The notes under the pieces were generated by a model, which made no database searches, was not told where the DNA came from, and saw only the letters and a program-made list of their open reading frames with translations. From Corynebacterium vitaeruminis (GTDB lineage Bacteria; Actinomycetota; Actinomycetes; Mycobacteriales; Mycobacteriaceae), in NCBI RefSeq assembly GCF_001054325.1, contig NZ_JVVM01000025.1, positions 186,001 to 250,000 on the forward strand: a stretch of 64,000 bases of DNA, given 5' to 3'. Below are positions 34,032 to 42,111 of the stretch, piece after piece (position 1 is the first letter of the stretch; every line of letters starts with the position of its first letter). The translations under genes were made by a program, and so were the position numbers.

Positions 34032-34955
34032 GTGAACGTAACCTCGAATTCTCCGCAACCCTCGCAGCTTCCGCTCGGCGTGGTCACCGTGACCTTTTCG
34101 CCCGGCGAGCACCTGAGCAAGCTGGTGGATTCGCTGGGCCCCGCCGCCAGCGCCTCCACGCGTCTAATCATGGCCGATAACGGCTCGACGGACGGTTCTG
34201 TGGAAAAGGAAGAAGCTCGGGCCAAGAAGACTGGAGCAGAAGTTCAGCTTCTGCGCACCGGTGGCAACATTGGCTATGGTGCGGCCGCAAACCGTGGCAT
34301 TGCGGAGCTGGGGCGGGCTCGCCGTGCTGGTGAAATTAATCCGGACTACGTCATGCTGGTCAACCCTGACGTGGTCTTTGTACCTGGCGCAATCGATGCC
34401 CTGTTGGAATGCGCGCAGCGCAATCCCAGAGCCGGAGCAATTGGTCCGCTGATTCGCGAGGCGGATGGCAGCGTGTACCCGTCGGCACGCGCGGTTCCTA
34501 AATTGGTCAGTGGTATCGGGCATGCGCTGCTAGCTGATATTTGGCCGACTAATCCGTTCTCGCGTCGCTACCGGGACGACGCAGATATGGATCGTGAGCG
34601 TCCGGCGGGATGGTTGTCGGGGGCATGTCTGCTGCTGCGGTGGGATGCGTTCGACCAAATCGATGGCTTTGATACCCGCTACTTCATGTATATGGAGGAC
34701 GTGGACTTGGGCGACCGTCTGGGCAAGGCGGGGTGGAGCAATATCTTCTGTCCCCGAGCAGAGATTCGTCACGCGCAGGGCCATTCGGCCAGTAAGCACC
34801 CAGAAATCACCGTAAAAGCGCATCACGAGTCGGCATATCGCTTCATGTCAGATCGCCTGCCGGGGCCGGCACTGGCCCCTGTACGGTTGGCGCTGCGTTT
34901 AGGGCTATTCCTGCGTGGCAAAGCCATAATCGCTGTCAAGAAGCGTAGGAATTAA
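34032..34955 (+). CDS. wbbL: Rhamnosyltransferase WbbL (GT2)
   Basis: 307 residues, GT2 fold. It adds rhamnose to decaprenyl-PP-GlcNAc, committing the linker unit of arabinogalactan. Motifs: MADNGSTDGS (~42), GNIGYGAAANRG, MLVNPDVVF with the DxD-equivalent, and GWLSGACLLLRWDAF...MEDVDLGDRL. GTG 34032 is taken as start, directly after rmlD; TAGGGT at 34018-34023 lies eight bases before it, so a leaderless secondary transcript is conceivable. Position and length match mycobacterial Rv3265c. Confidence 0.92.
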   Translation: MNVTSNSPQPSQLPLGVVTVTFSPGEHLSKLVDSLGPAASASTRLIMADNGSTDGSVEKEEARAKKTGAEVQLLRTGGNIGYGAAANRGIAELGRARRAGEINPDYVMLVNPDVVFVPGAIDALLECAQRNPRAGAIGPLIREADGSVYPSARAVPKLVSGIGHALLADIWPTNPFSRRYRDDADMDRERPAGWLSGACLLLRWDAFDQIDGFDTRYFMYMEDVDLGDRLGKAGWSNIFCPRAEIRHAQGHSASKHPEITVKAHHESAYRFMSDRLPGPALAPVRLALRLGLFLRGKAIIAVKKRRN

Positions 34956-34996
34956 TTAGCTGTTGGAACAATCCATCGAAGAAAGTTACCGATTTC

Positions 34997-36154
34997 ATGA
35001 CTACCGAAGTTCGTCCGAGTGCTGGGCACGGCTCCGCTTTCCAGCCGGGAACGGATGCTGCACAGCAGGCGGGAGCCAAGTTGGCTGAACAGACTGACGC
35101 TGTCATTCTGGTCGGCGGACAAGGTACGCGTCTGCGGCCACTCACTGTGAATACGCCGAAGCCGATGCTGCCCACAGCAGGACATCCGTTCCTGGAGCAT
35201 TTGCTGGGTCGCATTCGTGCTGCCGGCATGAAGCATGTGGTGTTGGGCACATCCTACCGAGCTGAAGTATTTGAAGAGCACTTCGGCGACGGCTCGGATT
35301 TGGGTCTAGAGATTGAATATGTTTTTGAGTCTGAGCCACTTGGTACCGGTGGTGGTATCCGTAACGTCTTGGACAAACTGCGCTATGACACCGCGATGAT
35401 TTTCAATGGCGATGTCCTCGGCGGTACCGACTTGTGCGCGGTGCTGGGGACTCATGCGGAAAAGGATGCCGACGTCACGATGCACCTCGTGCGGGTGCCG
35501 GATCCGCGCGCGTTCGGGTGTGTGCCAACCGATGAGGACGGCCGTGTCCTGGAGTTCCTGGAGAAGACCCAGGATCCGCCGACCGATCAGATTAACGCCG
35601 GCATCTACGTGTTCCGTCGCGAGATCATCGAGTCCATCCCGGCTGGTCGCCCTATCAGTGTTGAGCGTGAGATCTTCCCAGCGCTGCTCGACCGCGGTAT
35701 GAACGTCTACGGTCACGTTGATTATGCCTACTGGCGCGACATGGGTACTCCGGGTGACTTCGTCCGCGGTTCCTCCGACCTGGTCCGTGGTATCGCTCCA
35801 TCTCCACTTCTGGAGGGTCAGCACGGTGAGGCGCTTGTCGACGAATCCGCGTCGATTGGTGGCGGTGCTCTCCTCTACGGTGGCTCTGTTGTCGGCCGTG
35901 GCGCGGAGATTGGTGCGGGTGCCCGGATTGATCAGTCAGTGATTTTCGACGGCGCACGCATTGGTGCCGGTGCTGTTATCGAGCGCTCTGTGATTGCCGA
36001 TGGTGCCGATATTGGCCCGCGGACCGTCATTAGTGATGCCATCATCGGCGAAGGTGCGGTCATCGGTGCCCGCTGTGAATTGGTCAACGGTATTCGCGTC
36101 TGGCCGGGTGTCCAGATTCCTGATCGAGGAGTGCGTTTTTCGACGGATGTCTAG
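34997..36154 (+). CDS. Mannose-1-phosphate guanylyltransferase
   Basis: 385 residues. The nucleotidyltransferase domain starts with ILVGGQGTRLRPLTVNTPKPML (first ~20 residues of the motif at ~35-56) and GTGGGIRNVLD; the C-terminal third shows hexapeptide left-handed helix repeats (IGAGARID, IGAGAVIE, IGPRTVIS). It makes GDP-mannose for lipoglycans and protein mannosylation. Mycobacterial Rv3264c (ManB) is the positional counterpart; a glucose-1-phosphate enzyme of related fold is the alternative. The first ~30 residues are nonconserved. Confidence 0.88.
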   Translation: MTTEVRPSAGHGSAFQPGTDAAQQAGAKLAEQTDAVILVGGQGTRLRPLTVNTPKPMLPTAGHPFLEHLLGRIRAAGMKHVVLGTSYRAEVFEEHFGDGSDLGLEIEYVFESEPLGTGGGIRNVLDKLRYDTAMIFNGDVLGGTDLCAVLGTHAEKDADVTMHLVRVPDPRAFGCVPTDEDGRVLEFLEKTQDPPTDQINAGIYVFRREIIESIPAGRPISVEREIFPALLDRGMNVYGHVDYAYWRDMGTPGDFVRGSSDLVRGIAPSPLLEGQHGEALVDESASIGGGALLYGGSVVGRGAEIGAGARIDQSVIFDGARIGAGAVIERSVIADGADIGPRTVISDAIIGEGAVIGARCELVNGIRVWPGVQIPDRGVRFSTDV

Positions 36155-36474
36155 TCTGCAGCCCTCGGCGTGTCAGACTTTTGCCGACAATATCTGATCC
36201 GAGGCACGGAAACGATGTCAAAGGTGCTGGTGAGGGACGTGTGGCTAATGTGATTGAGTTCGGGCGGCGGGTTTAGAGTCAGACGCCCATCCTTCAACCT
36301 GAACTTAATCCCCAACGCGGGGGGAGGGGCTTCAGGGGTAATGAAAAGTATTGAGGCAAATTCTCTATTCGGCTTGACCGATGGTGGGTTACACGTGTGT
36401 AATCACAAATGTGTGTTTCGCACACTGAGCCCAATTTAAAGACCCGCAGCAACAACCATCAGGAGGCCCTCGGC
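36155..36474 (+). promoter_or_regulatory. whiB2 upstream region
   Basis: 320 bases without a gene. A promoter is plausible: TTGACC (36374-36379), an 18-base spacer and TGTAAT (36398-36403), leaving a leader of about 65 bases to the ATG. A perfect inverted repeat TTACAC-GT-GTGTAA (36389-36402) overlaps the -10 box and looks like a repressor site. GTGTG-TTTCG-CACAC follows in the leader. AGGAGG at 36461-36466 is the whiB2 ribosome binding site. The binding protein is unknown. Confidence 0.5.
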
Positions 36475-36843
36475 ATGGAAAAGTCCAGCATGTTTGATGG
36501 CAGCTCTGCTGTGGATAGTGAGACGAATGCGGGTGACATCGCCGTGAACGATAGCTCCTCTGAAAACCAGCCACGGCCGTTGGCAGAGTGGGCAGACGAC
36601 CTTTCAGGGTTGTTTGAAGCCGTCGATCAGGACTGGCAGGAGCAAGCGCTGTGCGCCCAGACTGATCCGGAAGCTTTCTTCCCTGAGAAGGGGGGATCCA
36701 CCCGTGAGGCAAAGCGTATTTGCCGTGCTTGTGGTGTGCGGGATGAATGCCTGGAGTTCGCTCTCGAGCACGATGAGCGCTTCGGTATTTGGGGCGGTCT
36801 CTCCGAGCGTGAGCGTCGTCGCTTGAAGCATCAGATTGGCTAG
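36475..36843 (+). CDS. whiB2: WhiB2-type iron-sulfur transcription factor
   Basis: 122 residues. Four cysteines at 60, 83, 86 and 92 (C-x22-CxxC-x5-C) bind the [4Fe-4S] cluster. The GIWGGLSERERRR segment is the WhiB turn and DNA-contact motif. The synteny between the GDP-mannose gene and DUF3499 is that of WhiB2/WhmD, the regulator of septation and growth in mycobacteria and corynebacteria. ATG 36475 with AGGAGG is clear; an open frame from 36409 is leader sequence. Confidence 0.94.
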   Translation: MEKSSMFDGSSAVDSETNAGDIAVNDSSSENQPRPLAEWADDLSGLFEAVDQDWQEQALCAQTDPEAFFPEKGGSTREAKRICRACGVRDECLEFALEHDERFGIWGGLSERERRRLKHQIG

Positions 36844-36884
36844 AATCGCGCGGCTAGTTTTTGTGTGCACGCAATGCCACAGTC

Positions 36885-36914
36885 TCCCTTGGGGTAAACC
36901 CCTGGGGGATTTTT
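36885..36914 (+). terminator. Terminator after whiB2
   Basis: Stem TCCCTTGGGG (36885-36894) with CCCCTGGGGGA (36899-36909), loop TAAA, one bulge, followed by TTTTT (36910-36914). A good factor-independent terminator. Confidence 0.8.
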
Positions 36915-36947
36915 CATTGAACGATTTTTTTGCTCTCTAGGGTTAAA

Positions 36948-37122
36948 AGACGAAAGTATGTCCGCTCAGCATGTCGCTGGGTGGGCCCTTTTGCCACTTA
37001 GTTCTCAATCCGAGTTACTGACTGCGTTTATGACAAAAATCGCCCGAAAAATGGTCTGAAAGTGTCATAAACTCGCACAGTTTCACATTTGCAGCCCGTA
37101 TTCGCGTGTGCAGCCCGAAATT
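36948..37122. repeat. Dispersed intergenic repeat, copy A
   Basis: About 175 bases that match a second copy at 56560-56800. Order of parts: a ~60-base block (CTTTTGCCACTTAG near its end), the block AATCCGAGTTACTGAC, a hairpin with perfect ten-base arms GTTTATGACA (37026-37035) and TGTCATAAAC (37063-37072) around a 27-base loop, and two 19-base units with cores CACATTTG (37084) and CGCGTGTG (37103). The loop is identical to copy B at 23 of 27 positions, and two stem pairs differ in a compensatory way. No open frame is supported. Function unknown. Confidence 0.8.
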
Positions 37123-37184
37123 TATGGGGTCTGACCAGTTACTATCTTGAGAATCACACACACATTTTTCTATTAACCCGGTCT

Positions 37185-37200
37185 CTAGGGCGCTCCCTAG
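37185..37200 (-). terminator. Hairpin after the DUF-type metallopeptidase-like gene
   Basis: CTAGGG-CGCT-CCCTAG, a perfect six-base stem just beyond the stop of the minus-strand gene. No T run on the minus strand, so termination is uncertain. Confidence 0.35.
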
Positions 37201-37211
37201 AAGAAAGCTCT

Positions 37212-37694
37212 CTACAGGAAGTTTTCGTCGAAATTCGGGTCAACCTGAGTCGGGTCAACGCCTAGATATACCGCCACCAGGCGAGTCAAGACATAGCGCA
37301 GCATCCGGTCCAGCTCTAAACGCCCCGACACGCGGCGCTCAATGGGGCGACGGAATACCACCACGCACGGGCGCGTGGGGTTGCCTACGCGGTCGATGCC
37401 AGCGGGGATAAGTCGCCCCAGCGGTACAGGCCCGTCAGCGACAATCTCTTCTGGGAAGTACATGTCCGGCCGCAGTTGCATGCGAGGAATCGTGTCGATG
37501 GCAATGTCCAGGTGTGACAGCTGCCGGGACCAGCGCTGATCCAACGGGGCATAGGCATCGATAACCGCCTGGTCAAAAGCTTCTGAACGGCTCTTCCAGC
37601 GAGGGACTTCCGGCGGCAACAGAGGTCCCCGAGGTCCACGACCGCGTCGCAGTGAGCGTCGCAATGAGCGCGGAGTATAGGCCGATGAATTCAT
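37212..37694 (-). CDS. Metallopeptidase-family protein without the zinc motif
   Basis: 160 residues. Gene position, between whiB2 and DUF3499 on the opposite strand, matches mycobacterial Rv3259. The first ~35 residues are Arg/Pro-rich. The C-terminal helix region reads LTRLVAVYLGVDPTQVDP, where zincin-like metallopeptidases of this family carry HExxHxxG followed by a similar LGV/D segment. Both histidines and the glutamate are absent, so peptidase activity is unlikely. It may be a structural or binding relative. Function not recognised. Confidence 0.75.
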   Translation of the reverse strand: MNSSAYTPRSLRRSLRRGRGPRGPLLPPEVPRWKSRSEAFDQAVIDAYAPLDQRWSRQLSHLDIAIDTIPRMQLRPDMYFPEEIVADGPVPLGRLIPAGIDRVGNPTRPCVVVFRRPIERRVSGRLELDRMLRYVLTRLVAVYLGVDPTQVDPNFDENFL

Positions 37695-37848
37695 ATCTGT
37701 TGAGCTTAATCGGTCGGCCTTGCAACGTGGGCGAGGTCAGCTTTCGGCCATGTCACAGATTTGCCGATTGAGGCTGAGGCGCGGGGATCGTCGACAAGCA
37801 AAAACGCCCGGAGGGGGAGAAAAACTATCGAAACTTAAAGTTAGGGTC

Positions 37849-37863
37849 TAGACTTTGATGCCG
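37849..37863 (+). promoter_or_regulatory. Candidate -10 element for leaderless DUF3499 gene
   Basis: TAGACT at 37849-37854 ends eight bases before the GTG at 37863, with no ribosome binding site between them. Suggestive of a leaderless transcript only. Confidence 0.3.
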
Positions 37864-38270
37864 TGAGTGTTTTTAGACGTTGTTGCCGGCCCGGCTGTGG
37901 CAAACCTGCCGTAGCTACGTTGACGTATGCCTACGCGGAGTCGACGGCTGTGGTGGGACCGCTCGCCGCCGCGTCCGAACCGCATAGCTGGGATCTTTGC
38001 GAAAAGCACGCGCGTTCCATTACCGCACCGCTGGGTTGGGAGCTCGTGCGTTACGACGTTCCAACGCCGGCCCAGGACGATGATGATTTGACCGCACTGG
38101 CTGAAGCCGTGCGTGAAGCTGGCCGCAATGCGACTGGCCTGGTGCTGCGAGATGAAGTCGACAACCGTCCGCAGACCTACAAGATTGATTCCAGTCGCCA
38201 CCCGTCGACGCGGAAGTCCGCACGTGGTCACCTGCACGTAGTTCGCGATCCGGAGGATTCGGACGACTAG
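37863..38270 (+). CDS. DUF3499 zinc-finger-like protein
   Basis: 135 residues, conserved across actinobacteria next to phosphomannomutase (Rv3258c in mycobacteria). The N-terminal RRCCRPGCGKPAVATLTY and the later WDLCEKHARS give a cysteine/histidine set that probably binds zinc; the segment TAPLGWELVRYD is typical of the family. No enzymatic function is known. The C-terminal ~60 residues are variable and charged. Two hairpins separate it from pmmA. Confidence 0.85.
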   Translation: MSVFRRCCRPGCGKPAVATLTYAYAESTAVVGPLAAASEPHSWDLCEKHARSITAPLGWELVRYDVPTPAQDDDDLTALAEAVREAGRNATGLVLRDEVDNRPQTYKIDSSRHPSTRKSARGHLHVVRDPEDSDD

Positions 38271-38279
38271 TAGGTTGGC

Positions 38280-38320
38280 TGCCGTGCCCCAGCTAATGCC
38301 GTCTTGCCACGGCACTTCTT
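38280..38320 (+). terminator. Hairpin after DUF3499 gene
   Basis: TGCCGTG (38280-38286) pairs perfectly with CACGGCA (38308-38314), followed by CTTCTTTGT. A moderate terminator, immediately followed by a second, longer hairpin. Confidence 0.5.
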
Positions 38321-38328
38321 TGTGAGAG

Positions 38329-38386
38329 CCTCTCTGGGGCTAGTATCATTTTCTCCAAAACTGATACTTACCCAGAGAGGTTTTTC
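38329..38386 (+). promoter_or_regulatory. Hairpin overlapping the pmmA ribosome binding site
   Basis: Ten perfect pairs CCTCTCTGGG (38329-38338) with CCCAGAGAGG (38371-38380), a small internal loop, then six pairs GTATCA (38343-38348) with TGATAC (38362-38367). The 3' arm includes the GAGAGG ribosome binding site, and TTTTT follows directly before the GTG start at 38387. The structure would hide the ribosome binding site and also has the form of a terminator, so it could act as an attenuator. No known riboswitch class was recognised. Confidence 0.6.
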
Positions 38387-39766
38387 GTGGTCACTTACAA
38401 TCGTTCCGACTTGGATGCCGTCATCAAGGCCTATGACGTGCGCGGTGTTGTCGGTGAAGGTATCGACGCGGACCTAGTCGGATTCATCGGTGCCGCGTTT
38501 GGCCACATCATGCGTGCAGAGGGCGCAACGCGTGCCGTAGTTGGCCACGATATGCGTGAGTCCTCGCCAGAGTTGGCGGCTAGTTTCGCCGATGGTGCGG
38601 CGGCGCAAGGCCTCAATGTCACCCTGCTCGGTCTGACCTCTACGGACGAGCTGTACTTCGCCTCCGGAGTCAAGGAATGCCCAGGTGCGATGTTCACCGC
38701 CAGCCACAACCCAGCTGAATACAACGGCATCAAGATGTGCCGTTCGCTGGCTCGCCCAATCGGGCAGGAGACAGGGCTTGCTCAGATTAAGGATCTGCTT
38801 GTCGACGGAATCCCGGAGTACACCGGCACTCCGGGCGAAATTGATCACGAGGATGTCCTGGCGGATTACGCGAAGTTCCTCCACGGGCTGGTTGACATCC
38901 GCTCTGGCCGTCGCTTGAAGGTCGCGGTCGACGCCGGTAACGGTATGGGAGGACTGACCGTCCCGGCAGTTCTCGGTGAAGACATGGACGTTGCCGACCT
39001 CTACTTTGAACTCGACGGCAACTTCCCGAATCATGAGGCCAATCCGTTGGAGCCCGCCAACCTGGTTGATCTGCAGAAGTTCACGGTTGAACAGGGAGCG
39101 GACATCGGTATCGCCTTCGATGGCGACGCTGACCGCTGCTTTGTCGTCGATGAGAAGGGTAATCCGGTCAGCCCATCGGCCATCTGTGCGCTGGTGGCTA
39201 CGCGCTACCTGGAGCAGAACCCGGGCGCGACTATCATCCATAACCTGATTACCTCGCACGTCGTGCCGGAGATGATTGTGGAAAACGGCGGCACCCCGGT
39301 TCGTACCCGTGTGGGGCACTCTTTCATCAAGGCGCAAATGGCTGAGCACAGCGCTGTCTTTGGTGGTGAGCACTCGGCACACTACTACTTCAAGGAGTTC
39401 TTCAATGCGGACTCCGGCATGCTGGCCGCCATGCATGTCCTGGCCGCACTGGCCGAGCAGGACAAGCCGCTGAGTGAATTCATGGCCGAATACAACCGCT
39501 ACGAGGCCTCCGGTGAGATTAATTCTCGCCTGGGCAGCGCCGAGGAGCAGCAGGCCAAGCAGAAGGAAATCGAGGCCGCATTCGCTGACCGCACCGAGTC
39601 CTCGGACTGGATGGATGGCCTGACCATTGAGCTGGCGGACTCCAAGGCGTGGTTCAACGTCCGAGCTTCCAACACCGAGCCGCTGCTGCGTCTGAACGTT
39701 GAGGCACCGACGCGCGCTGAGGTTGACGCTCTTGTCGACGAAGTTCTAGGCATCATCCGCGGTTAA
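38387..39766 (+). CDS. pmmA: Phosphomannomutase / phosphoglucomutase
   Basis: 459 residues, alpha-D-phosphohexomutase family. It interconverts mannose-6-P and mannose-1-P, feeding the guanylyltransferase encoded at 34997. Phosphoserine Ser106 lies in FTASHNPAEYNG, the magnesium loop is FDGDADRC, the sugar-binding loop is GGEHSAHYYF and the phosphate-binding loop is RASNTEPLLRLN. GTG 38387 is the start. The gene order pmmA-TobH-manA is conserved with mycobacteria. Confidence 0.94.
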   Translation: MVTYNRSDLDAVIKAYDVRGVVGEGIDADLVGFIGAAFGHIMRAEGATRAVVGHDMRESSPELAASFADGAAAQGLNVTLLGLTSTDELYFASGVKECPGAMFTASHNPAEYNGIKMCRSLARPIGQETGLAQIKDLLVDGIPEYTGTPGEIDHEDVLADYAKFLHGLVDIRSGRRLKVAVDAGNGMGGLTVPAVLGEDMDVADLYFELDGNFPNHEANPLEPANLVDLQKFTVEQGADIGIAFDGDADRCFVVDEKGNPVSPSAICALVATRYLEQNPGATIIHNLITSHVVPEMIVENGGTPVRTRVGHSFIKAQMAEHSAVFGGEHSAHYYFKEFFNADSGMLAAMHVLAALAEQDKPLSEFMAEYNRYEASGEINSRLGSAEEQQAKQKEIEAAFADRTESSDWMDGLTIELADSKAWFNVRASNTEPLLRLNVEAPTRAEVDALVDEVLGIIRG

Positions 39767-39792
39767 TCAGCCCCAAGCGCCAATTTTCAGGC

Positions 39793-40821
39793 ATGCTTGG
39801 GAGTATGACCTCGTCATTCGACTCTCCCCATAATCCGCGCCAAGAAGCCCTGTTCTACCGTGTGGCTACGGCTGGCGCGGGTCTTCGAGCTGCTGCCTCC
39901 GCAACTCGCGGGGGAGCATTTGCTCAGCTTCCACTGCCGCGCAGCACGGTCATCCTCGTGGGAAATCGTAGGGCGCAGCTCGCAGCCGAATCCGTGAGCG
40001 CGCTTGCCGACGACATCCGCTGCCCGGTCGTAATTGCCCAGCAGTTGCCCAGTTTTGTCGGTGCCCTGGACCTGGTCATTGTCTGTGACGACAACCCCGG
40101 TAGTCCACTCGGTGCAGCTTTGGCTGAAGCTGATAGGAGAGGGGCTGCCACAGTCGTGGTGGATCCCGGTGAAGGCCCACTACGTGCCGCCGGTGGACAC
40201 AGTACGGTTGTGGTTCCGCGCCCTGCGATGACGGAGTCCGCGTCTTTTACTGGTTATGTCGGTGCCATTGCTAGTGCACTTACCGAATGCGGTGCCACCG
40301 CTCTGGCTCCGGCCGGGGTAGTTGAAGAAGTCGCTGATGCTGTGGATACCGATATTGCCGCCTGCGCTCCGCAGCGAGATGAAACAGTTAACCCCGCGCG
40401 GCAGGTCGCGCAGTGGTTGGCAGGCCGCCGAATGCTCGCAGTGTCGACAACTCCGGCGCTGGCGCCGGTAGCGGAACTGGCATCGTTACAGATGCTAGAG
40501 GCAGGAGTGGTCTCGGCAGCGTCGTCGATAAGCGAATTGTCTCTCAGCGTGGGTGCGTTGCTCGGTGCGGAACCCCAGGCAAGCCGGGATATTTTCTACG
40601 ACCCGTTCCTCGATGGTGAGGATGAGGGGGTGACAGTGCTACCGTTGGGGACGATTGTTTTAGCTACGCCGAACAATGTGAGCCACTACCGGGACCACTA
40701 TGGCGAGGCGGGATGGGCTCGCGTAGAGTGCCCTGCACTCGATGCGGAGACTCATCATCCACTGGTTGAAGTATGCGTTACTGCAGCCAGAGTCGGTGCG
40801 ATTGCGGCGTTTTCCGCGTAA
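39793..40821 (+). CDS. TobH-like protein
   Basis: 342 residues. Lies between pmmA and manA, the place of mycobacterial Rv3256c (TobH family). The fold appears to be related to SIS-domain sugar-phosphate isomerases, with alternating strands and helices and conserved segments such as STVILVGNRRAQLA and DPFLDGEDEG, but no catalytic residues can be named. Start at ATG 39793; ATG 39805 lies directly behind GGGAG and is an alternative. A role in mannose metabolism is inferred from position. Confidence 0.7.
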   Translation: MLGSMTSSFDSPHNPRQEALFYRVATAGAGLRAAASATRGGAFAQLPLPRSTVILVGNRRAQLAAESVSALADDIRCPVVIAQQLPSFVGALDLVIVCDDNPGSPLGAALAEADRRGAATVVVDPGEGPLRAAGGHSTVVVPRPAMTESASFTGYVGAIASALTECGATALAPAGVVEEVADAVDTDIAACAPQRDETVNPARQVAQWLAGRRMLAVSTTPALAPVAELASLQMLEAGVVSAASSISELSLSVGALLGAEPQASRDIFYDPFLDGEDEGVTVLPLGTIVLATPNNVSHYRDHYGEAGWARVECPALDAETHHPLVEVCVTAARVGAIAAFSA

Positions 40822-40908
40822 TCGCCGGGTGTCCACCGAAGGCTTTTGGGTATTCGGTGAGATTGGCGTGCTTGCGCCAGTAGTGACTATTAGAGGAGTG
40901 ATACGGGC

Positions 40909-42111
40909 ATGGAGCTGTTGGACCCCGTGCTGCAGTCGTACCCCTGGGGTTCTCGTACGCATTTGGCGAGAATCACCGGTGCGGACGCTCCCACGTCGAA
41001 GCCCTGGGCGGAACTGTGGTTTGGTGCGCACGCACTGGCATCGGCCACGGTGGCTGGCACGCCACTGGATGAGCTCATTGCACAGGATCCGACGGCTGCG
41101 CTCGGACACGCAATTGAGACCGACAACGGCAAGCTGCCGTTCCTGCTGAAGCTACTCGCAGCCGATGAGCCGCTGTCGCTGCAGGCACACCCTACCTTGG
41201 CAGAAGCCCAGGAGGGGTTTGCGCGCGAAAACGCGGAGGGCATTCCGGCGACCGCACACTTCCGCAATTACCGGGACAACAACCATAAGCCGGAACTCAT
41301 CGTCGCCTTGACCACCTTCGACGCGCTGGCCGGATTCCGCCCGGTGGAGCGCACGAAGGAGCTGCTCGATGAACTAGCGGTACCGGAGCTCGACCACTAT
41401 ATGGGACTGCTCGATGCCGCCGATGACGAGAGCGCTCTGCGGGCACTGTTTACTACGTGGTTGACGTTGCCTCAGGATGTCCTCGATGAGTTGGTCGCGG
41501 CTGTGGCTGCCAAGTGCGCGGATTACAGCGGCGACGATGAAGAGTTCTCCCGAATAGCCGAGACCACGTGCGAACTCGCTCGAAAGTATCCGGGAGACCC
41601 CGGTGTGCTGGGTTCGATGCTGCTCAACCGCCTGCGCCTGCAGCCGGGTGAGGCGATTTACCTCGGCGCGGGGCAGTTGCATGCATACCTCAATGGCATG
41701 GGCGTGGAAATCATGGCGAACTCCGACAATGTACTGCGCGGAGGTCTGACCTCGAAGCATGTCGATGTCGTGGAGCTATTGCGCGTGCTGTCTTTCCGTC
41801 CGCTGCCGAATCCGGTGATGCAGTCGCGTCTGAACGATGCCGGATGGAACGAATATGACGCGCCGGTGCGCGAGTTCCGGCTTCGCTCACGGAAGCTGGC
41901 GCCGGATGAAAATGCCCGCCTTGACGAAGAATCCGCCACGGTTGTGCTGTCTACAGAGGGAACGGTGACGTTGCGCCACGACGACTCCGTGGTCGAGGTT
42001 CCCAGTGGTCATGCAGCCTGGGTCCCGGCTGTCGATGCAGTCGAAATTGAGATGACCGCGAGCCAGGACGGGGCAACCGTCTTTGTCGCGACCGTCCCTC
42101 GGGTAGGTTAG
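40909..42111 (+). CDS. manA: Mannose-6-phosphate isomerase, type I
   Basis: 400 residues. It converts fructose-6-P and mannose-6-P, the entry to GDP-mannose. Zinc-site motifs: LSLQAHPTLAEAQ (Gln and His), DNNHKPELIVAL (Glu and His region) and AGQLHAYLNGMGVEIM. ATG 40909 follows GAGGAG. Its stop overlaps the stop of the lipoprotein gene on the other strand. Confidence 0.93.
   Translation: MELLDPVLQSYPWGSRTHLARITGADAPTSKPWAELWFGAHALASATVAGTPLDELIAQDPTAALGHAIETDNGKLPFLLKLLAADEPLSLQAHPTLAEAQEGFARENAEGIPATAHFRNYRDNNHKPELIVALTTFDALAGFRPVERTKELLDELAVPELDHYMGLLDAADDESALRALFTTWLTLPQDVLDELVAAVAAKCADYSGDDEEFSRIAETTCELARKYPGDPGVLGSMLLNRLRLQPGEAIYLGAGQLHAYLNGMGVEIMANSDNVLRGGLTSKHVDVVELLRVLSFRPLPNPVMQSRLNDAGWNEYDAPVREFRLRSRKLAPDENARLDEESATVVLSTEGTVTLRHDDSVVEVPSGHAAWVPAVDAVEIEMTASQDGATVFVATVPRVG

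Noticed and set aside
40742..41149. 135-codon frame between TobH and manA
   Set aside because: Overlaps the end of TobH and the start of manA in another frame; manA has a strong ribosome binding site and clear motifs.
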